Positions 7,910-15,440 of a DNA stretch of 18,962 nucleotides are shown here, one piece after another. Position numbers and translations under genes: made by a program. Within the stretch, counting starts at the first letter, position 1. Each line of letters starts with the position of its first letter. The notes beneath the pieces were generated by a model. The model saw nothing but the letters and a program-made list of their open reading frames with translations, did not search any database and had not been told where the DNA came from. The stretch covers positions 1 through 18,962 of the forward strand of contig AQTY01000004.1 in assembly GCA_000372225.1 (NCBI GenBank), read 5' to 3'. The DNA is from Candidatus Nitromaritima sp. SCGC AAA288-L16 (GTDB taxonomy: Bacteria > Nitrospinota > Nitrospinia > Nitrospinales > VA-1).

Positions 7910-9099
7910 GTTAAAAATTTTTTTTCTTCGATAGTTTTCATGACTATTTCCGAACCAATGCTCTTAAGGCAAATATTGTTATTGCAGCTCGATGCTTTGG
8001 CATTGTAAATATTTATACACGGGCTACAAAATATGTCTTCGTAAAACACATGATGCTCAGGCCCTAATGGGCCATAGAGGTGTGGCGTTTCCGGACCGAA
8101 GAAGGAGACAGTTGGTAACCCAACGATACTAGCTATGTGAAGCGGTCCGCTGTCGTTTGTTATTAATAAACAGCTTTTAGTAAATAAACCGACGAGTTCC
8201 TTGATTGATAATTTCCCACAGAAATTAAAAATATTATTTTTTTTTGGAAGTTTCATAAAAAAATCATTAACGTAACTCACATCTCCTTTTCCTCCAACCA
8301 GAACAACCTTAATTCTAAATCGATGGTATAGGCCGAGGATTAATTCAACGTAGTTTTCTTGAGGCCAACGACGGAGATAACATATTTCCCCTGCATTGAT
8401 ATTGACGCAAACTATTTTATTTGCGTCTGAATGCTTCTCCAAAAGTTTTTCAACAAGTGGCGACAACTTGGCAGACGAAATCATATCCCTTTTGGGTATT
8501 TTAAAGTCAATAGCAAAAGTTTTCTCAACCAAAGGGAAAAATACCTTTGCAAAAATTTCTGTGATATGACGACTGTGATCAAAAGGAATTGCTATAGAAA
8601 ATATTTTATTTCGCCATTTGGTGGGAGAGGAAAATCCAATCGTAGCGCAAGGCTTGGAAACAATCGAAACCAACAGAGTTGTTAGTGCTGAAAAATTAGT
8701 TACGAATTCCAAGTCTACAATAAAGTCGTAATTTTTATTTTTGATTTCTCGAAGAACTTTGAAGTATTTAAAAAAAAAGGAGAATGGATTTTCAAGATCC
8801 AAGTAATAAGTTTTATCAATTGCCTTAAGCAGTGAGCAAATTTCTTTATTTTCGGAAAGCGTCATTATGCTTATGTGGACATCTGGGTGGATCCTTTTTA
8901 CACTATAAATGGCAGGGGACGCTAACAGTATAGACCCTCCACCGAAGAACTTGATGATAAGAACTTTTTTAACGGTTTTATATTGAAAGGGACTCTTGAG
9001 TTTTCGAGAGCGGCCAACAACCAACCCAACAATAAAAAGGACCCAGGCCACAATCGGACCAAATACTTCATCTATCCATCGAATGAGATTCAGATTCAC
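7906..9099 (-). CDS. Glycosyltransferase family 9 (heptosyltransferase-like)
   Basis: The 397-aa protein follows the ADP-heptose:LPS heptosyltransferase (GT9) pattern. An N-terminal Rossmann half carries VLIIKFFGGGSILLASPA (about 47-64), and the C-terminal nucleotide-sugar half carries VVLVGGKGD, NFCGK and the signature TNDSGPLHIA...GLPTVSFFGP. A cysteine pattern near the end (CSPC ... C ... C) also occurs in many GT9 members. An unusual feature is the hydrophobic N-terminal segment (about 12-28), which should hold it at the inner membrane. The start is GTG at 9099; AGAGGA lies about 12 bases upstream, a long spacer. The stop overlaps the radical SAM/SPASM start. It may glycosylate LPS core, but its place among ketosynthase, ACP and desaturase-like genes suggests a lipid or polyene acceptor. 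The sugar donor cannot be read from the sequence. Confidence 0.82.
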   Translation of the reverse strand: MNLNLIRWIDEVFGPIVAWVLFIVGLVVGRSRKLKSPFQYKTVKKVLIIKFFGGGSILLASPAIYSVKRIHPDVHISIMTLSENKEICSLLKAIDKTYYLDLENPFSFFFKYFKVLREIKNKNYDFIVDLEFVTNFSALTTLLVSIVSKPCATIGFSSPTKWRNKIFSIAIPFDHSRHITEIFAKVFFPLVEKTFAIDFKIPKRDMISSAKLSPLVEKLLEKHSDANKIVCVNINAGEICYLRRWPQENYVELILGLYHRFRIKVVLVGGKGDVSYVNDFFMKLPKKNNIFNFCGKLSIKELVGLFTKSCLLITNDSGPLHIASIVGLPTVSFFGPETPHLYGPLGPEHHVFYEDIFCSPCINIYNAKASSCNNNICLKSIGSEIVMKTIEEKKFLT

Positions 9100-9177
9100 G
9101 AGTTAAACAAATCCTCTGCGGGGTGGAAGCCTTTTGTTGAGACAAACACGAAAAACAAATCATACAAGATTATCTCT

Positions 9178-9183
9178 ATTATA
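9178..9183 (-). promoter_or_regulatory. Possible -10 box (TATAAT) in the gap before the GT9 gene
   Basis: A perfect TATAAT on the minus strand sits about 80 bases before the GT9 start. The best -35-like element, TTGATC, is 20 bases upstream, longer than ideal. If real it would start a GT9-to-end sub-operon. Confidence 0.2.
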
Positions 9184-9280
9184 TGACGGTTAATTTTAAT
9201 GTAGATCAATTGAACAAGGGAGATTAGATTCATGATGCTTTTGGTATAACTGGAACTAAAAATAAAGTTATCTCGGTATG

Positions 9281-10699
9281 CTAAATACTAGAACTATCCA
9301 CTTGATGCGACTTTTTTTGCAAAATATGTAGGTTGGCCATTGAAATACCGCTCAAAGTAGCCCCAACAATACCTAAAAACCCCTGATCTGTTCCGCAAAT
9401 AAATAAGTTTCGGACCGGGGTAATACCATCCTTTAACTTAACGGGTGATCCATAAACTGACCCGTTAGTATGACCTGTATATTTGAAGATCGTCTTAGGA
9501 GTAAATGTATCTGAAAATATCACAGAATCTCGAAAGTCTGGGAAAAATGTGAATAAATTTTCTAGCGCTTTGGTTCGCCATTCTTTTTTTGCGTTTAAAT
9601 ATTCTCGGCGTGGAAGAGCGTCCCATAATCTAAAATTAGCCAAGTTTGTTAGTCGGATCATTCCTTCTGATAAAGGTTTTGGATATTGGAAGTTATTAGG
9701 ACAGCACAACACTCCGCTGGATATATCTATGAGACCATTTGGCACTTCATAACGAAACCGATAATCTGAACAGAAAAATATTATGCTCCGACAATAACCA
9801 AGATCCTTAGGTTCCCGATCTAATGCAAAAAGAGATTCCATAAAAGATACCCGCCCTTCTGAGTCATTGGTAACTTGCTCCATTAAGTTAGGATCACATC
9901 GCCTCAAAGTTTCAACGCGGCCCATGGAAGAAATCAAAGCAGATGCAGTCAACTCCTCACCACCAACTAGATTGAGGGACTTAAATTCTCCCTGGCTAGA
10001 ATTAATAATATCTACTTCTGCATCCATTCTTAATTCACCACCAAGACTTTTATACTTGTCTACTAAAAGATTAAGAATATAGAGCATTCCTCCCACAGGC
10101 TTAGCAAAGCCTTCCATAAAAATGCTCTTGAACATAATTACAAACTGGTAAAAATCCATATCCCGTTCTGAAGCATTGCCGTAATACATGAGCGGGCAAA
10201 ACAACATATCAATGAGGACTGGATTAGAAATATAGCTTCCCAAAATCTCTTTGGAAGAGGTCCATTCGCCTGCAGTGAGCGATAATTCATCGAAAGATTC
10301 GATCTTTCTGACAAGTCCCATGAATCCGTCTATTTCATCAGGAAATTGCTCACGGACTTCTTGCTTCAGCAAATCAAAATCGTTGGTGAAGCGGAGACAC
10401 TTGTCGGGAAAACGAATCTCTGAAATTTCCTGCTCATAAAGACGAAAATCGTCATGACTAAACCGGAGTTGTTTAAGTAATTTGCCGAGGGGGGTATTGC
10501 GAGCTCCTTTTGGAGCATAATTCGTCATAGCATGTAAACCCACATCAATGGTTCTGTTTTTTCGAGTGTAGTAAGAGTTTAATCCACCGACTACTGTATG
10601 CTTCTCAATAATAAGAACCTTTTTATCAAACATGGCAAGACGTATGCCTGCAGCTAGGCCAGATAATCCAGAACCAATAACTATAACGTCGTACTTCAT
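9281..10699 (-). CDS. CrtI/phytoene-desaturase-like FAD-dependent oxidoreductase
   Basis: From the ATG at 10699 the protein has 472 aa, a normal length for the CrtI/CrtISO/carotenoid-retinol oxidoreductase group. The first residues form a dinucleotide-binding fold: G9-S-G11-L-S-G14, then the acidic end of the second strand in VLIIEKHTVVGG. The C-terminal FAD-contacting motif is present as NLFICGTDQGFLGIVGATLSG. Family members desaturate, isomerise or saturate polyenes; homologues are found in carotenoid clusters and in proposed ladderane lipid clusters. The reading frame stays open upstream to 10918, but that stretch overlaps the ACP gene and has no family similarity, while AGGGAAG directly precedes the chosen ATG. 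It follows the ACP gene after 167 bp, in a gap that could hold a promoter. No phytoene synthase or isoprenoid gene is nearby, which favours a fatty-acyl or polyketide-like substrate (inference). Confidence 0.8.
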   Translation of the reverse strand: MKYDVIVIGSGLSGLAAGIRLAMFDKKVLIIEKHTVVGGLNSYYTRKNRTIDVGLHAMTNYAPKGARNTPLGKLLKQLRFSHDDFRLYEQEISEIRFPDKCLRFTNDFDLLKQEVREQFPDEIDGFMGLVRKIESFDELSLTAGEWTSSKEILGSYISNPVLIDMLFCPLMYYGNASERDMDFYQFVIMFKSIFMEGFAKPVGGMLYILNLLVDKYKSLGGELRMDAEVDIINSSQGEFKSLNLVGGEELTASALISSMGRVETLRRCDPNLMEQVTNDSEGRVSFMESLFALDREPKDLGYCRSIIFFCSDYRFRYEVPNGLIDISSGVLCCPNNFQYPKPLSEGMIRLTNLANFRLWDALPRREYLNAKKEWRTKALENLFTFFPDFRDSVIFSDTFTPKTIFKYTGHTNGSVYGSPVKLKDGITPVRNLFICGTDQGFLGIVGATLSGISMANLHILQKKSHQVDSSSI

Positions 10700-10702
10700 A
10701 AA

Positions 10703-10709
10703 CTTCCCT
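10703..10709 (-). promoter_or_regulatory. Shine-Dalgarno AGGGAAG setting the CrtI-like start
   Basis: AGGGAAG on the minus strand lies just before the ATG at 10699 and decides against the upstream in-frame start at 10918. Confidence 0.6.
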
Positions 10710-10781
10710 GAATTTAAAGAAAAATGTGCGAAGTTCTTCCAAAAGTAACAAGTACTGCGATAATTAACAGTAAAATCAGCA

Positions 10782-10809
10782 CTTATACTATAACAACGTC
10801 GATAATCAA
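10782..10809 (-). promoter_or_regulatory. Candidate sigma70-like promoter between the ACP and CrtI-like genes
   Basis: On the minus strand TTGATT (10804-10809) and TATAAG (10782-10787) are separated by 16 bases, about 80 bases upstream of the CrtI-like start. The -10 is one mismatch and the -35 two mismatches from consensus. In AT-rich DNA such matches arise by chance, so this is tentative. Confidence 0.28.
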
Positions 10810-10866
10810 CAAATGATAAAAAGTGAGGAGGTAATTCTAATTTTAATTGGAAGGATAGAGTAGAGG

Positions 10867-11130
10867 TTAACTTGCCAGTTGGTGGTCTTTTAAAAGAGGC
10901 TGGAGGTATTGAATACAACTGGCCATGCTGACAAGTTCCTGGTAGTCACTTTCAGGAACTTCAATATTAAATCGCTTACGAAGTTCCATCACGATATCGA
11001 GAAAATCCATCGAATCAAGGTCCATCTGCTCACGCAGGGTAATATCATCCTTGATGGAGCTTACATCTTCATCGGGAGCAATATCTTCAAGTATATCTAC
11101 TATGGCCTGCCTTACTTCTTCTCTAGTCAT
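10867..11130 (-). CDS. Acyl carrier protein
   Basis: The 87-aa acidic protein has the four-helix ACP layout. The phosphopantetheine attachment site is at Ser40 in MDLDSMDFLDIVMEL; the usual DSL is DSM here, as in a subset of specialised carriers. Residues LRKRFNIEVPE, at the start of the region after helix II, fit the family well. AGGAG lies six bases before the ATG, a strong ribosome site. It sits 50 bp after the ketosynthase gene, so the pair should be co-transcribed and the carrier probably holds the acyl chain that the ketosynthase extends. It is a second, pathway-specific carrier in form, although I cannot see the housekeeping AcpP from this window. No acyltransferase, ketoreductase or dehydratase accompanies it here. 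Confidence 0.9.
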   Translation of the reverse strand: MTREEVRQAIVDILEDIAPDEDVSSIKDDITLREQMDLDSMDFLDIVMELRKRFNIEVPESDYQELVSMASCIQYLQPLLKDHQLAS

Positions 11131-11180
11131 AATGGTCTCCTAAACCTAAGATACTATTGAATTCCCTCGAAAATATCAAC

Positions 11181-12431
11181 TTAATTTTCATATCGTTTCA
11201 CAATCAATACCGAATTTATTCCGAACATACCAAACGAATTATTCATTATATAATCTACACGATCTAACTGTTTTGGTTGGCCAGAAACAATATTTTTCAG
11301 ATAGCATTCGGGATCAAGCTCATCTAAGTTTAAAGTCTGGTGAACTAGGCCGTCTTCGAAAGCTGGTAAGTTACCTGATAGCTCAAGTGTTCCTGCGGCA
11401 CCCATAGTATGCCCAATAAAACTTTTCGTATTATTAATCCAAACTGCCTCTTCCTCACCAAACACATCCCGAATTGCCTTACACTCTTGAATATCACCCA
11501 ACTGAGTCGCCGTTGCGTGTGCATTTAATATATTAATATCACCTGGCTTAAGACCAGCTTTTTTAAGAGCTAGACGTATACATTCTGCTTGCCTTCCAGG
11601 TTCTGGGAGGATGAAGTCAAAAGCATCTGAATTAGTCGCGTATCCGACAATTTCACCATAAATTTTAGCCTCACGTTTTAGAGCATCTGAAAGACGTTCT
11701 AATACGTAGACACCTCCTCCTTCTGAACAAACAATACCGTTACGATTCTTGTCAAACGGGCGACTTGCTTTAGCCGGATCTTGGTGCTCGGCGAGAGCGC
11801 CCTCACTTTTAAAGCTAGCAAAGATACCAAAGGTATGAATGCTCTCAGATACTCCTCCTGCTAGAGCAAAGTCAACCTCGCCCAATCGAAGCATCTGAAG
11901 TCCTTGAATAACCCCCATATTCCCAGCCGCACACGCAGCCCCTATAGTATAGTGCGGGCCGGTGATTTTCATATTGAGGGTTACTTCACCAGCTGGATTG
12001 TTAGCTACGGTACGCGGGTTGTGATGGTGGGACCAATACTTGGTATCATAGTCATACTTGCTGATATTGTAAATTTCATTTTCCGTTTCAACATTACCGT
12101 GCTCAGTAACACCAAGGTAAACACCTACCCTCGATCGATCGATCGATTCAAGGTCAATCCCAGAATCATTAAACGCTTCCCGACAACAGTAAATCGAAAC
12201 CGATCCAACGCGGGTACCTCGACGTAATTCTTTTTTTTTCTGATACTTCAAGACATTGAAATCACAGATTCCGGCAAGCACCTCGCCTACATAACGAGTC
12301 TCAAATTTCTGCACGCCAGATTTTCCCGCTAGCAAGTTCCCACGAAAGTCTTTGAGATTATTTCCATTTGGAGCAGTAAGCCCGATGCCCGTGATAACAA
12401 CTCGCTCTTCAGGGTGCACCTGATCATTCAT
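11181..12431 (-). CDS. FabF-type beta-ketoacyl-ACP synthase, divergent
   Basis: The 416-aa protein is a full-length thiolase-fold condensing enzyme. The Cys-His-His triad is intact: C167 in IGAACAAG, H305 in NAHATATQ and H341 in KSFIGHTMGAAG. SRPFDKNRNG and EGGGVYVLE also match the family. It would extend an acyl chain with malonyl-ACP. The loop near the C-terminus is odd: FabF normally has NSFGFGGTN, and here it is NSFGMFGIN (399-406), altering the gate that controls access to the active site. The codons contain a (CGAT)4 run at 12132-12147 and an A9 tract at 12231-12239. The ATG at 12431 has no clear Shine-Dalgarno. It heads the minus-strand cluster and is followed by the ACP. A specialised lipid, polyene or ladderane-type KS is more likely than the housekeeping FabF, because no other FAS genes are adjacent. 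Confidence 0.87.
   Translation of the reverse strand: MNDQVHPEERVVITGIGLTAPNGNNLKDFRGNLLAGKSGVQKFETRYVGEVLAGICDFNVLKYQKKKELRRGTRVGSVSIYCCREAFNDSGIDLESIDRSRVGVYLGVTEHGNVETENEIYNISKYDYDTKYWSHHHNPRTVANNPAGEVTLNMKITGPHYTIGAACAAGNMGVIQGLQMLRLGEVDFALAGGVSESIHTFGIFASFKSEGALAEHQDPAKASRPFDKNRNGIVCSEGGGVYVLERLSDALKREAKIYGEIVGYATNSDAFDFILPEPGRQAECIRLALKKAGLKPGDINILNAHATATQLGDIQECKAIRDVFGEEEAVWINNTKSFIGHTMGAAGTLELSGNLPAFEDGLVHQTLNLDELDPECYLKNIVSGQPKQLDRVDYIMNNSFGMFGINSVLIVKRYEN
12132..12147. repeat. Four tandem CGAT units inside the ketosynthase gene
   Basis: Sixteen bases consist of four CGAT units (GATC repeated on either strand). They encode part of ESIDRSR in the ketosynthase N-terminal third. The unit length is not a multiple of three, so gain or loss of a copy would shift the frame. 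Four copies is short for a known contingency locus. Confidence 0.8.
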
Positions 12432-12528
12432 GCTTAAAAGTTGTCAAAGGAATAAAAATAGTTCTATGAAGGCAGGAAAATATAGTTTTTGAATAAGCAA
12501 ACATTACCACAAAAAATAGTTAAAAACA

Positions 12529-12561
12529 CTACTTTCCTTTACCGCCTACCCATGCTCTCAT
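12529..12561 (-). CDS. Possible 10-residue leader ORF upstream of the ketosynthase
   Basis: ATG at 12561, ten codons (MRAWVGGKGK) and TAG. GGAG lies eight bases before the start. The stop is 98 bases before the ketosynthase start. It may be a regulatory leader peptide or chance; no family is recognised. Confidence 0.2.
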   Translation of the reverse strand: MRAWVGGKGK

Positions 12562-12580
12562 GCTTTAAACTCCAGCACTC

Positions 12581-12628
12581 CTAACTATTATCTATTCTAT
12601 TGCAATAGGTGAATGTTGGCGCCCTCAT
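12581..12628 (-). CDS. Possible 15-residue leader ORF upstream of the ketosynthase
   Basis: ATG at 12628, fifteen codons (MRAPTFTYCNRIDNS) and TAG. It has an excellent Shine-Dalgarno, AAGGAG, six bases upstream and preceded by an A-rich tract, better than that of the ketosynthase itself. It may be a leader ORF, a decayed gene end or chance. Confidence 0.22.
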   Translation of the reverse strand: MRAPTFTYCNRIDNS

Positions 12629-12731
12629 AATACACTCCTTTTTTTTATGCTAACATTGAAGTTTTTCTTATTTCAGCTTTAGTGTAAAATGAAAAGTTCT
12701 AAATTATAGATTTAAACGTCAAAAATATTTT

Positions 12732-14576
12732 ATGAAATCTTACGGTGTAATAATTATAGGTGGTGGGCACGCTGGATGTGAAGCCGCTCTTGCTTCTGCT
12801 CGGATGGGAGTGCATACCGCTCTTATCACCCTTGACCTCGAAAAAATAGCACTTATGCCCTGTAATCCAGCAATCGGTGGAATAGGCAAAGGGCACATTG
12901 TACGTGAAATTGATGCGCTTGGCGGACAGATGGCACGCTGCATTGATAAAACAGGCATCCAGTTTCGCGTCCTCAACTCCTCAAAAGGTCCAGCAGTCCA
13001 AGGATATCGCGCTCAGGCAGACAAACATCTCTATAAAAAAGAAATGCGCCGAGTCCTTGAGTGCCAAGATTACCTAAGCTTGATATGCGATGAAGTAGAT
13101 GAATTGTTATTTGATAACGATTCGGTCAAGGGTTTAAGAACTCGTTCCGGACTCGAGTTAAGCTCTCGATCTATAGTCATCACTACAGGAACTTTTTTAA
13201 ACGGGCGTATTCACCTTGGAATGAAAAATTCGCCAGCTGGGCGTGTAGGTGAAAAACCTTCAATCAAACTTTCGCAATCATTTCTCGACCAGGGATTCGA
13301 ACTCGGCCGATTAAAAACAGGTACTCCTCCACGCCTACTTGGTAAGTCTATCAACTTTTCTGAGTGTGAAATACAGCAAGGAGACCGTGATCCCAAGCCA
13401 TTTTCTTTTTCTACCACTAAAATAAGTCAGCTTCAGGTACCCTGCCACATCACATATACAAATACACGCACTGCAGAAGTTATTAACAAGAACATGCATC
13501 TTTCACCCCTTTACAGTGGAGTCATTGAAGGAGTTGGGCCTCGCTATTGCCCTTCTATCGAAGATAAGGTTGTAAAGTTTCCTGACCGAGTTTCACACCA
13601 TGTTTTTCTTGAACCCGAAGGACTCGATACGGACTGGATCTACCCAAATGGTATCTCCACCAGTTTAGCCGAAGAAGTGCAATGGGAATTAGTGCGCACC
13701 ATTCCTGGGCTTGAAAATGCTGATATCGTCGCTCCAGGTTATGCGATTGAATACGATTTTGTACCGCCAACGCAACTTTTATCGACATTAGAAACTAAGA
13801 AAGTAAAAGGGCTCTTCCACGCTGGACAGATCAATGGAACCTCTGGCTATGAGGAAGCTGCAGGCCAAGGGCTGATAGCAGGTATAAATGCCGCTTTAAA
13901 CTTTCTCGACCGGGCACCGTTCACTTTAAGCCGCATGGAAAGCTATATCGGGGTAATGATCGACGACCTAGTGACCAAAGGAACCCAGGAACCCTACCGT
14001 ATGTTCACATCGCGTGCCGAAAACCGCTTGCTGCTTAGACAAGATAACGCTGATACAAGGCTTATGGGAAAAGGCCATGAACTCGGACTAGTTTCGAATG
14101 AAGTTTACAACTTTTGTCTTCTGAAAAAAGAAACGGTAGAAAAAGAAATTAACCGGCTCAATACAACCAAAGTTGTTCCAAATAAACAAGGAAAAGAGCT
14201 TGTTTCTAAGTTGGGAGTTAAGAGTTTAAAAACTCCTACCACTCTCTCTGGATTATTAAAACGCCCTGAAATAACTTACAGTCAAATCATAGAAACATTC
14301 AATGGAGCCTCTGTATCAAAACTTGTCGGAGAGCAGGTAGAGATTCAGGTTAAGTACGAAGGGTTTATTCAAAGACAAAAGCAAGTTGTATCTAAACAAA
14401 AGAAACTAGAAAGCTACCGAATCCCCATCGACTTTAACTATGAAGGCATACCTGGTCTATCTTGCGAGGTTGTTCAAAAGCTTGAGAATATACGTCCCAC
14501 AACACTGGGGCAAGCCTCCAGAATCTCAGGTATTACTCCGGCCGCGGTTTCCATAATCATGTTAATGCTTAAATAA
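12732..14576 (+). CDS. mnmG: tRNA uridine-5-carboxymethylaminomethyl modification enzyme MnmG (GidA)
   Basis: The 614-aa protein is the FAD-dependent partner of MnmE. The complex uses methylene-THF to install the carboxymethylaminomethyl (or aminomethyl) group on U34 of certain tRNAs in the cytoplasm. The family marks are all present: FAD-binding GGGHAGCEAA (10-19), PCNPAIGGIGKGH and REIDALGG, LKTGTPPR, and a C-terminal MnmE/tRNA-binding region with IRPTTLGQASRISGITPAA. Length is normal. The ATG at 12732 begins directly with the conserved MKSYGVIIIGGGHAG start. No Shine-Dalgarno is visible, as for several genes here. It stands 300 bp from the divergent ketosynthase and 13 bp before the DUF4911-like gene. 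No mnmE, rsmG or parAB neighbours are present. Confidence 0.97.
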   Translation: MKSYGVIIIGGGHAGCEAALASARMGVHTALITLDLEKIALMPCNPAIGGIGKGHIVREIDALGGQMARCIDKTGIQFRVLNSSKGPAVQGYRAQADKHLYKKEMRRVLECQDYLSLICDEVDELLFDNDSVKGLRTRSGLELSSRSIVITTGTFLNGRIHLGMKNSPAGRVGEKPSIKLSQSFLDQGFELGRLKTGTPPRLLGKSINFSECEIQQGDRDPKPFSFSTTKISQLQVPCHITYTNTRTAEVINKNMHLSPLYSGVIEGVGPRYCPSIEDKVVKFPDRVSHHVFLEPEGLDTDWIYPNGISTSLAEEVQWELVRTIPGLENADIVAPGYAIEYDFVPPTQLLSTLETKKVKGLFHAGQINGTSGYEEAAGQGLIAGINAALNFLDRAPFTLSRMESYIGVMIDDLVTKGTQEPYRMFTSRAENRLLLRQDNADTRLMGKGHELGLVSNEVYNFCLLKKETVEKEINRLNTTKVVPNKQGKELVSKLGVKSLKTPTTLSGLLKRPEITYSQIIETFNGASVSKLVGEQVEIQVKYEGFIQRQKQVVSKQKKLESYRIPIDFNYEGIPGLSCEVVQKLENIRPTTLGQASRISGITPAAVSIIMLMLK

Positions 14577-14589
14577 CCCTCGCCCAACC

Positions 14590-14832
14590 ATGGTTCCCAC
14601 AGATTCGACGCAATGGCTTCTAGAAGTCGACAAAAGAGACATCGCGTATATCGTTAGCATCTTTGAGGGATATGACAATCTTGCTGTTGTGCGAACAGTT
14701 GATGCAGAACAAAGTATTATAGAGTTGATCATTTCTCCTGACTATCTGGAAGACACAGATCAATTGGTTCATGCTTTATCAAAAGAAGTTTATATCAAAA
14801 AAATTAAAACCCACCCCAAAACACTTAATTAA
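14590..14832 (+). CDS. DUF4911-like small protein
   Basis: The 80-aa protein has an alpha/beta pattern (WLLEVDKRDIAYIVSIFEGYDNLAVVRTVD ... IIELIISPDYL in outline), resembling the DUF4911 family known from deltaproteobacteria and relatives. In that family the Asp-initiated strand-helix-strand unit with 'Y-x-x-L-A-V-V-R-T' is the recurring theme. No catalytic motif is visible, and the fold looks like a small ferredoxin-like or ACT-like regulator. It lies 13 bp after mnmG on the same strand, so the two are probably one transcript, but no Shine-Dalgarno precedes its ATG. The function is unknown; the pairing may point to a role in tRNA modification or simply conserved transcription. Confidence 0.6.
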   Translation: MVPTDSTQWLLEVDKRDIAYIVSIFEGYDNLAVVRTVDAEQSIIELIISPDYLEDTDQLVHALSKEVYIKKIKTHPKTLN

Positions 14833-14868
14833 TAGTCGTAGAATTTTGGCGATCTGAAACTATTTTTT
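14831..14868 (+). terminator. Weak candidate terminator after the mnmG transcript
   Basis: AATAGT (14831-14836) can pair with ACTATT (14859-14864), with an inner AGA/TCT pairing, followed by a T6 run. The stem is short and AT-rich with a long loop, so support is weak. It would separate mnmG-DUF4911 from the convergent apt. Confidence 0.25.
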
Positions 14869-15385
14869 AAAAGTGCATTATTGAATATATGGATACGTTC
14901 CCGAGTTTCTGACGTCCTTTTAAAAAATCAAGCTCTATAAGAAAACCAACTTCTATCAAATTAACCTCAAAATTTTTATTCACCAGATCAATGCAAGCAG
15001 CAAGAGTCCCTCCTGTCGCAAGCACATCGTCTATAATGACAACGTTTTGACCCTTCTTAAACGCATCCTGATGAATTTCCACGCTATCTTCACCATATTC
15101 TAGGCTGTATGTTTCCTGAAAAGTTTTGTAGGGAAGTTTACCTGGTTTTCGTACCATAACTACTCCACAGTCTAGCGCGTATGCCAACGCGGAAGCAAAG
15201 ACAAAACCCCGGGCCTCTACTCCTACCACCTGATCTATCCTGTTATCTTTATATCTAGTTTTTAAAGTATCGATGACTTTTTTAAATGAAACAGGGTTAG
15301 AGAGCAGCGGAGTGATATCTTTAAAAATAATGCCTTCTTTGGGAAAATCAGGGATGTCTCGGATAACAGATTTCAACGTTTCCAT
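14867..15385 (-). CDS. apt: Adenine phosphoribosyltransferase
   Basis: The 172-aa protein converts adenine and PRPP to AMP in purine salvage. It begins with the typical APRT start (IRDIPDFPKEGIIFKDITPLL), has GVEARGF around 55-61 and RKPGKLPYKT for adenine and dimer-loop contacts, and carries the PRPP-binding loop VVIIDDVLATGGT (115-127). The length is normal for the short APRT type. AGAGG a few bases before the ATG at 15385 gives a good ribosome site. It lies 93 bp after the M23 gene, probably beyond a terminator, and converges on the DUF4911-like gene. It shares a purine theme with the PurH-like gene at 67-1605, but the two are far apart and on different transcripts. Confidence 0.96.
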   Translation of the reverse strand: METLKSVIRDIPDFPKEGIIFKDITPLLSNPVSFKKVIDTLKTRYKDNRIDQVVGVEARGFVFASALAYALDCGVVMVRKPGKLPYKTFQETYSLEYGEDSVEIHQDAFKKGQNVVIIDDVLATGGTLAACIDLVNKNFEVNLIEVGFLIELDFLKGRQKLGNVSIYSIMHF

Positions 15386-15440
15386 AGTTTGCCTCTTAAA
15401 TTTATGAAGATTTAAATAAGGTTTACTTCATTGACGTTAT

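Larger units (their letters stand above)
12432..12731. other. Divergent intergenic region between the ketosynthase and mnmG
   Basis: This 300-bp region is the only sizeable non-coding stretch. It must hold the promoters of mnmG (+) and of the biosynthetic cluster (-). I see no promoter pair with good spacing on either strand. A minus-strand TATAAT lies at 12703-12708 without a matching -35. On the minus strand, two very short ORFs with good Shine-Dalgarno sites (12628-12581 and 12561-12529) lie before the ketosynthase. No tRNA, riboswitch or attenuator-type terminator is recognisable by eye. Confidence 0.5.

Noticed and set aside
10700..10918. N-terminal extension of the CrtI-like protein
   Set aside because: It overlaps the ACP gene and has no family similarity, while a Shine-Dalgarno directly precedes the ATG at 10699 and the dinucleotide-binding motif starts there.
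11904..12227. 107-codon plus-strand ORF inside the ketosynthase gene
   Set aside because: It is a frame shadow of the minus-strand ketosynthase, with no family similarity and no ribosome site.
12699..12976. Minus-strand ORFs over the start of mnmG
   Set aside because: They lie opposite the highly conserved FAD-binding start of MnmG and show no protein-like features.
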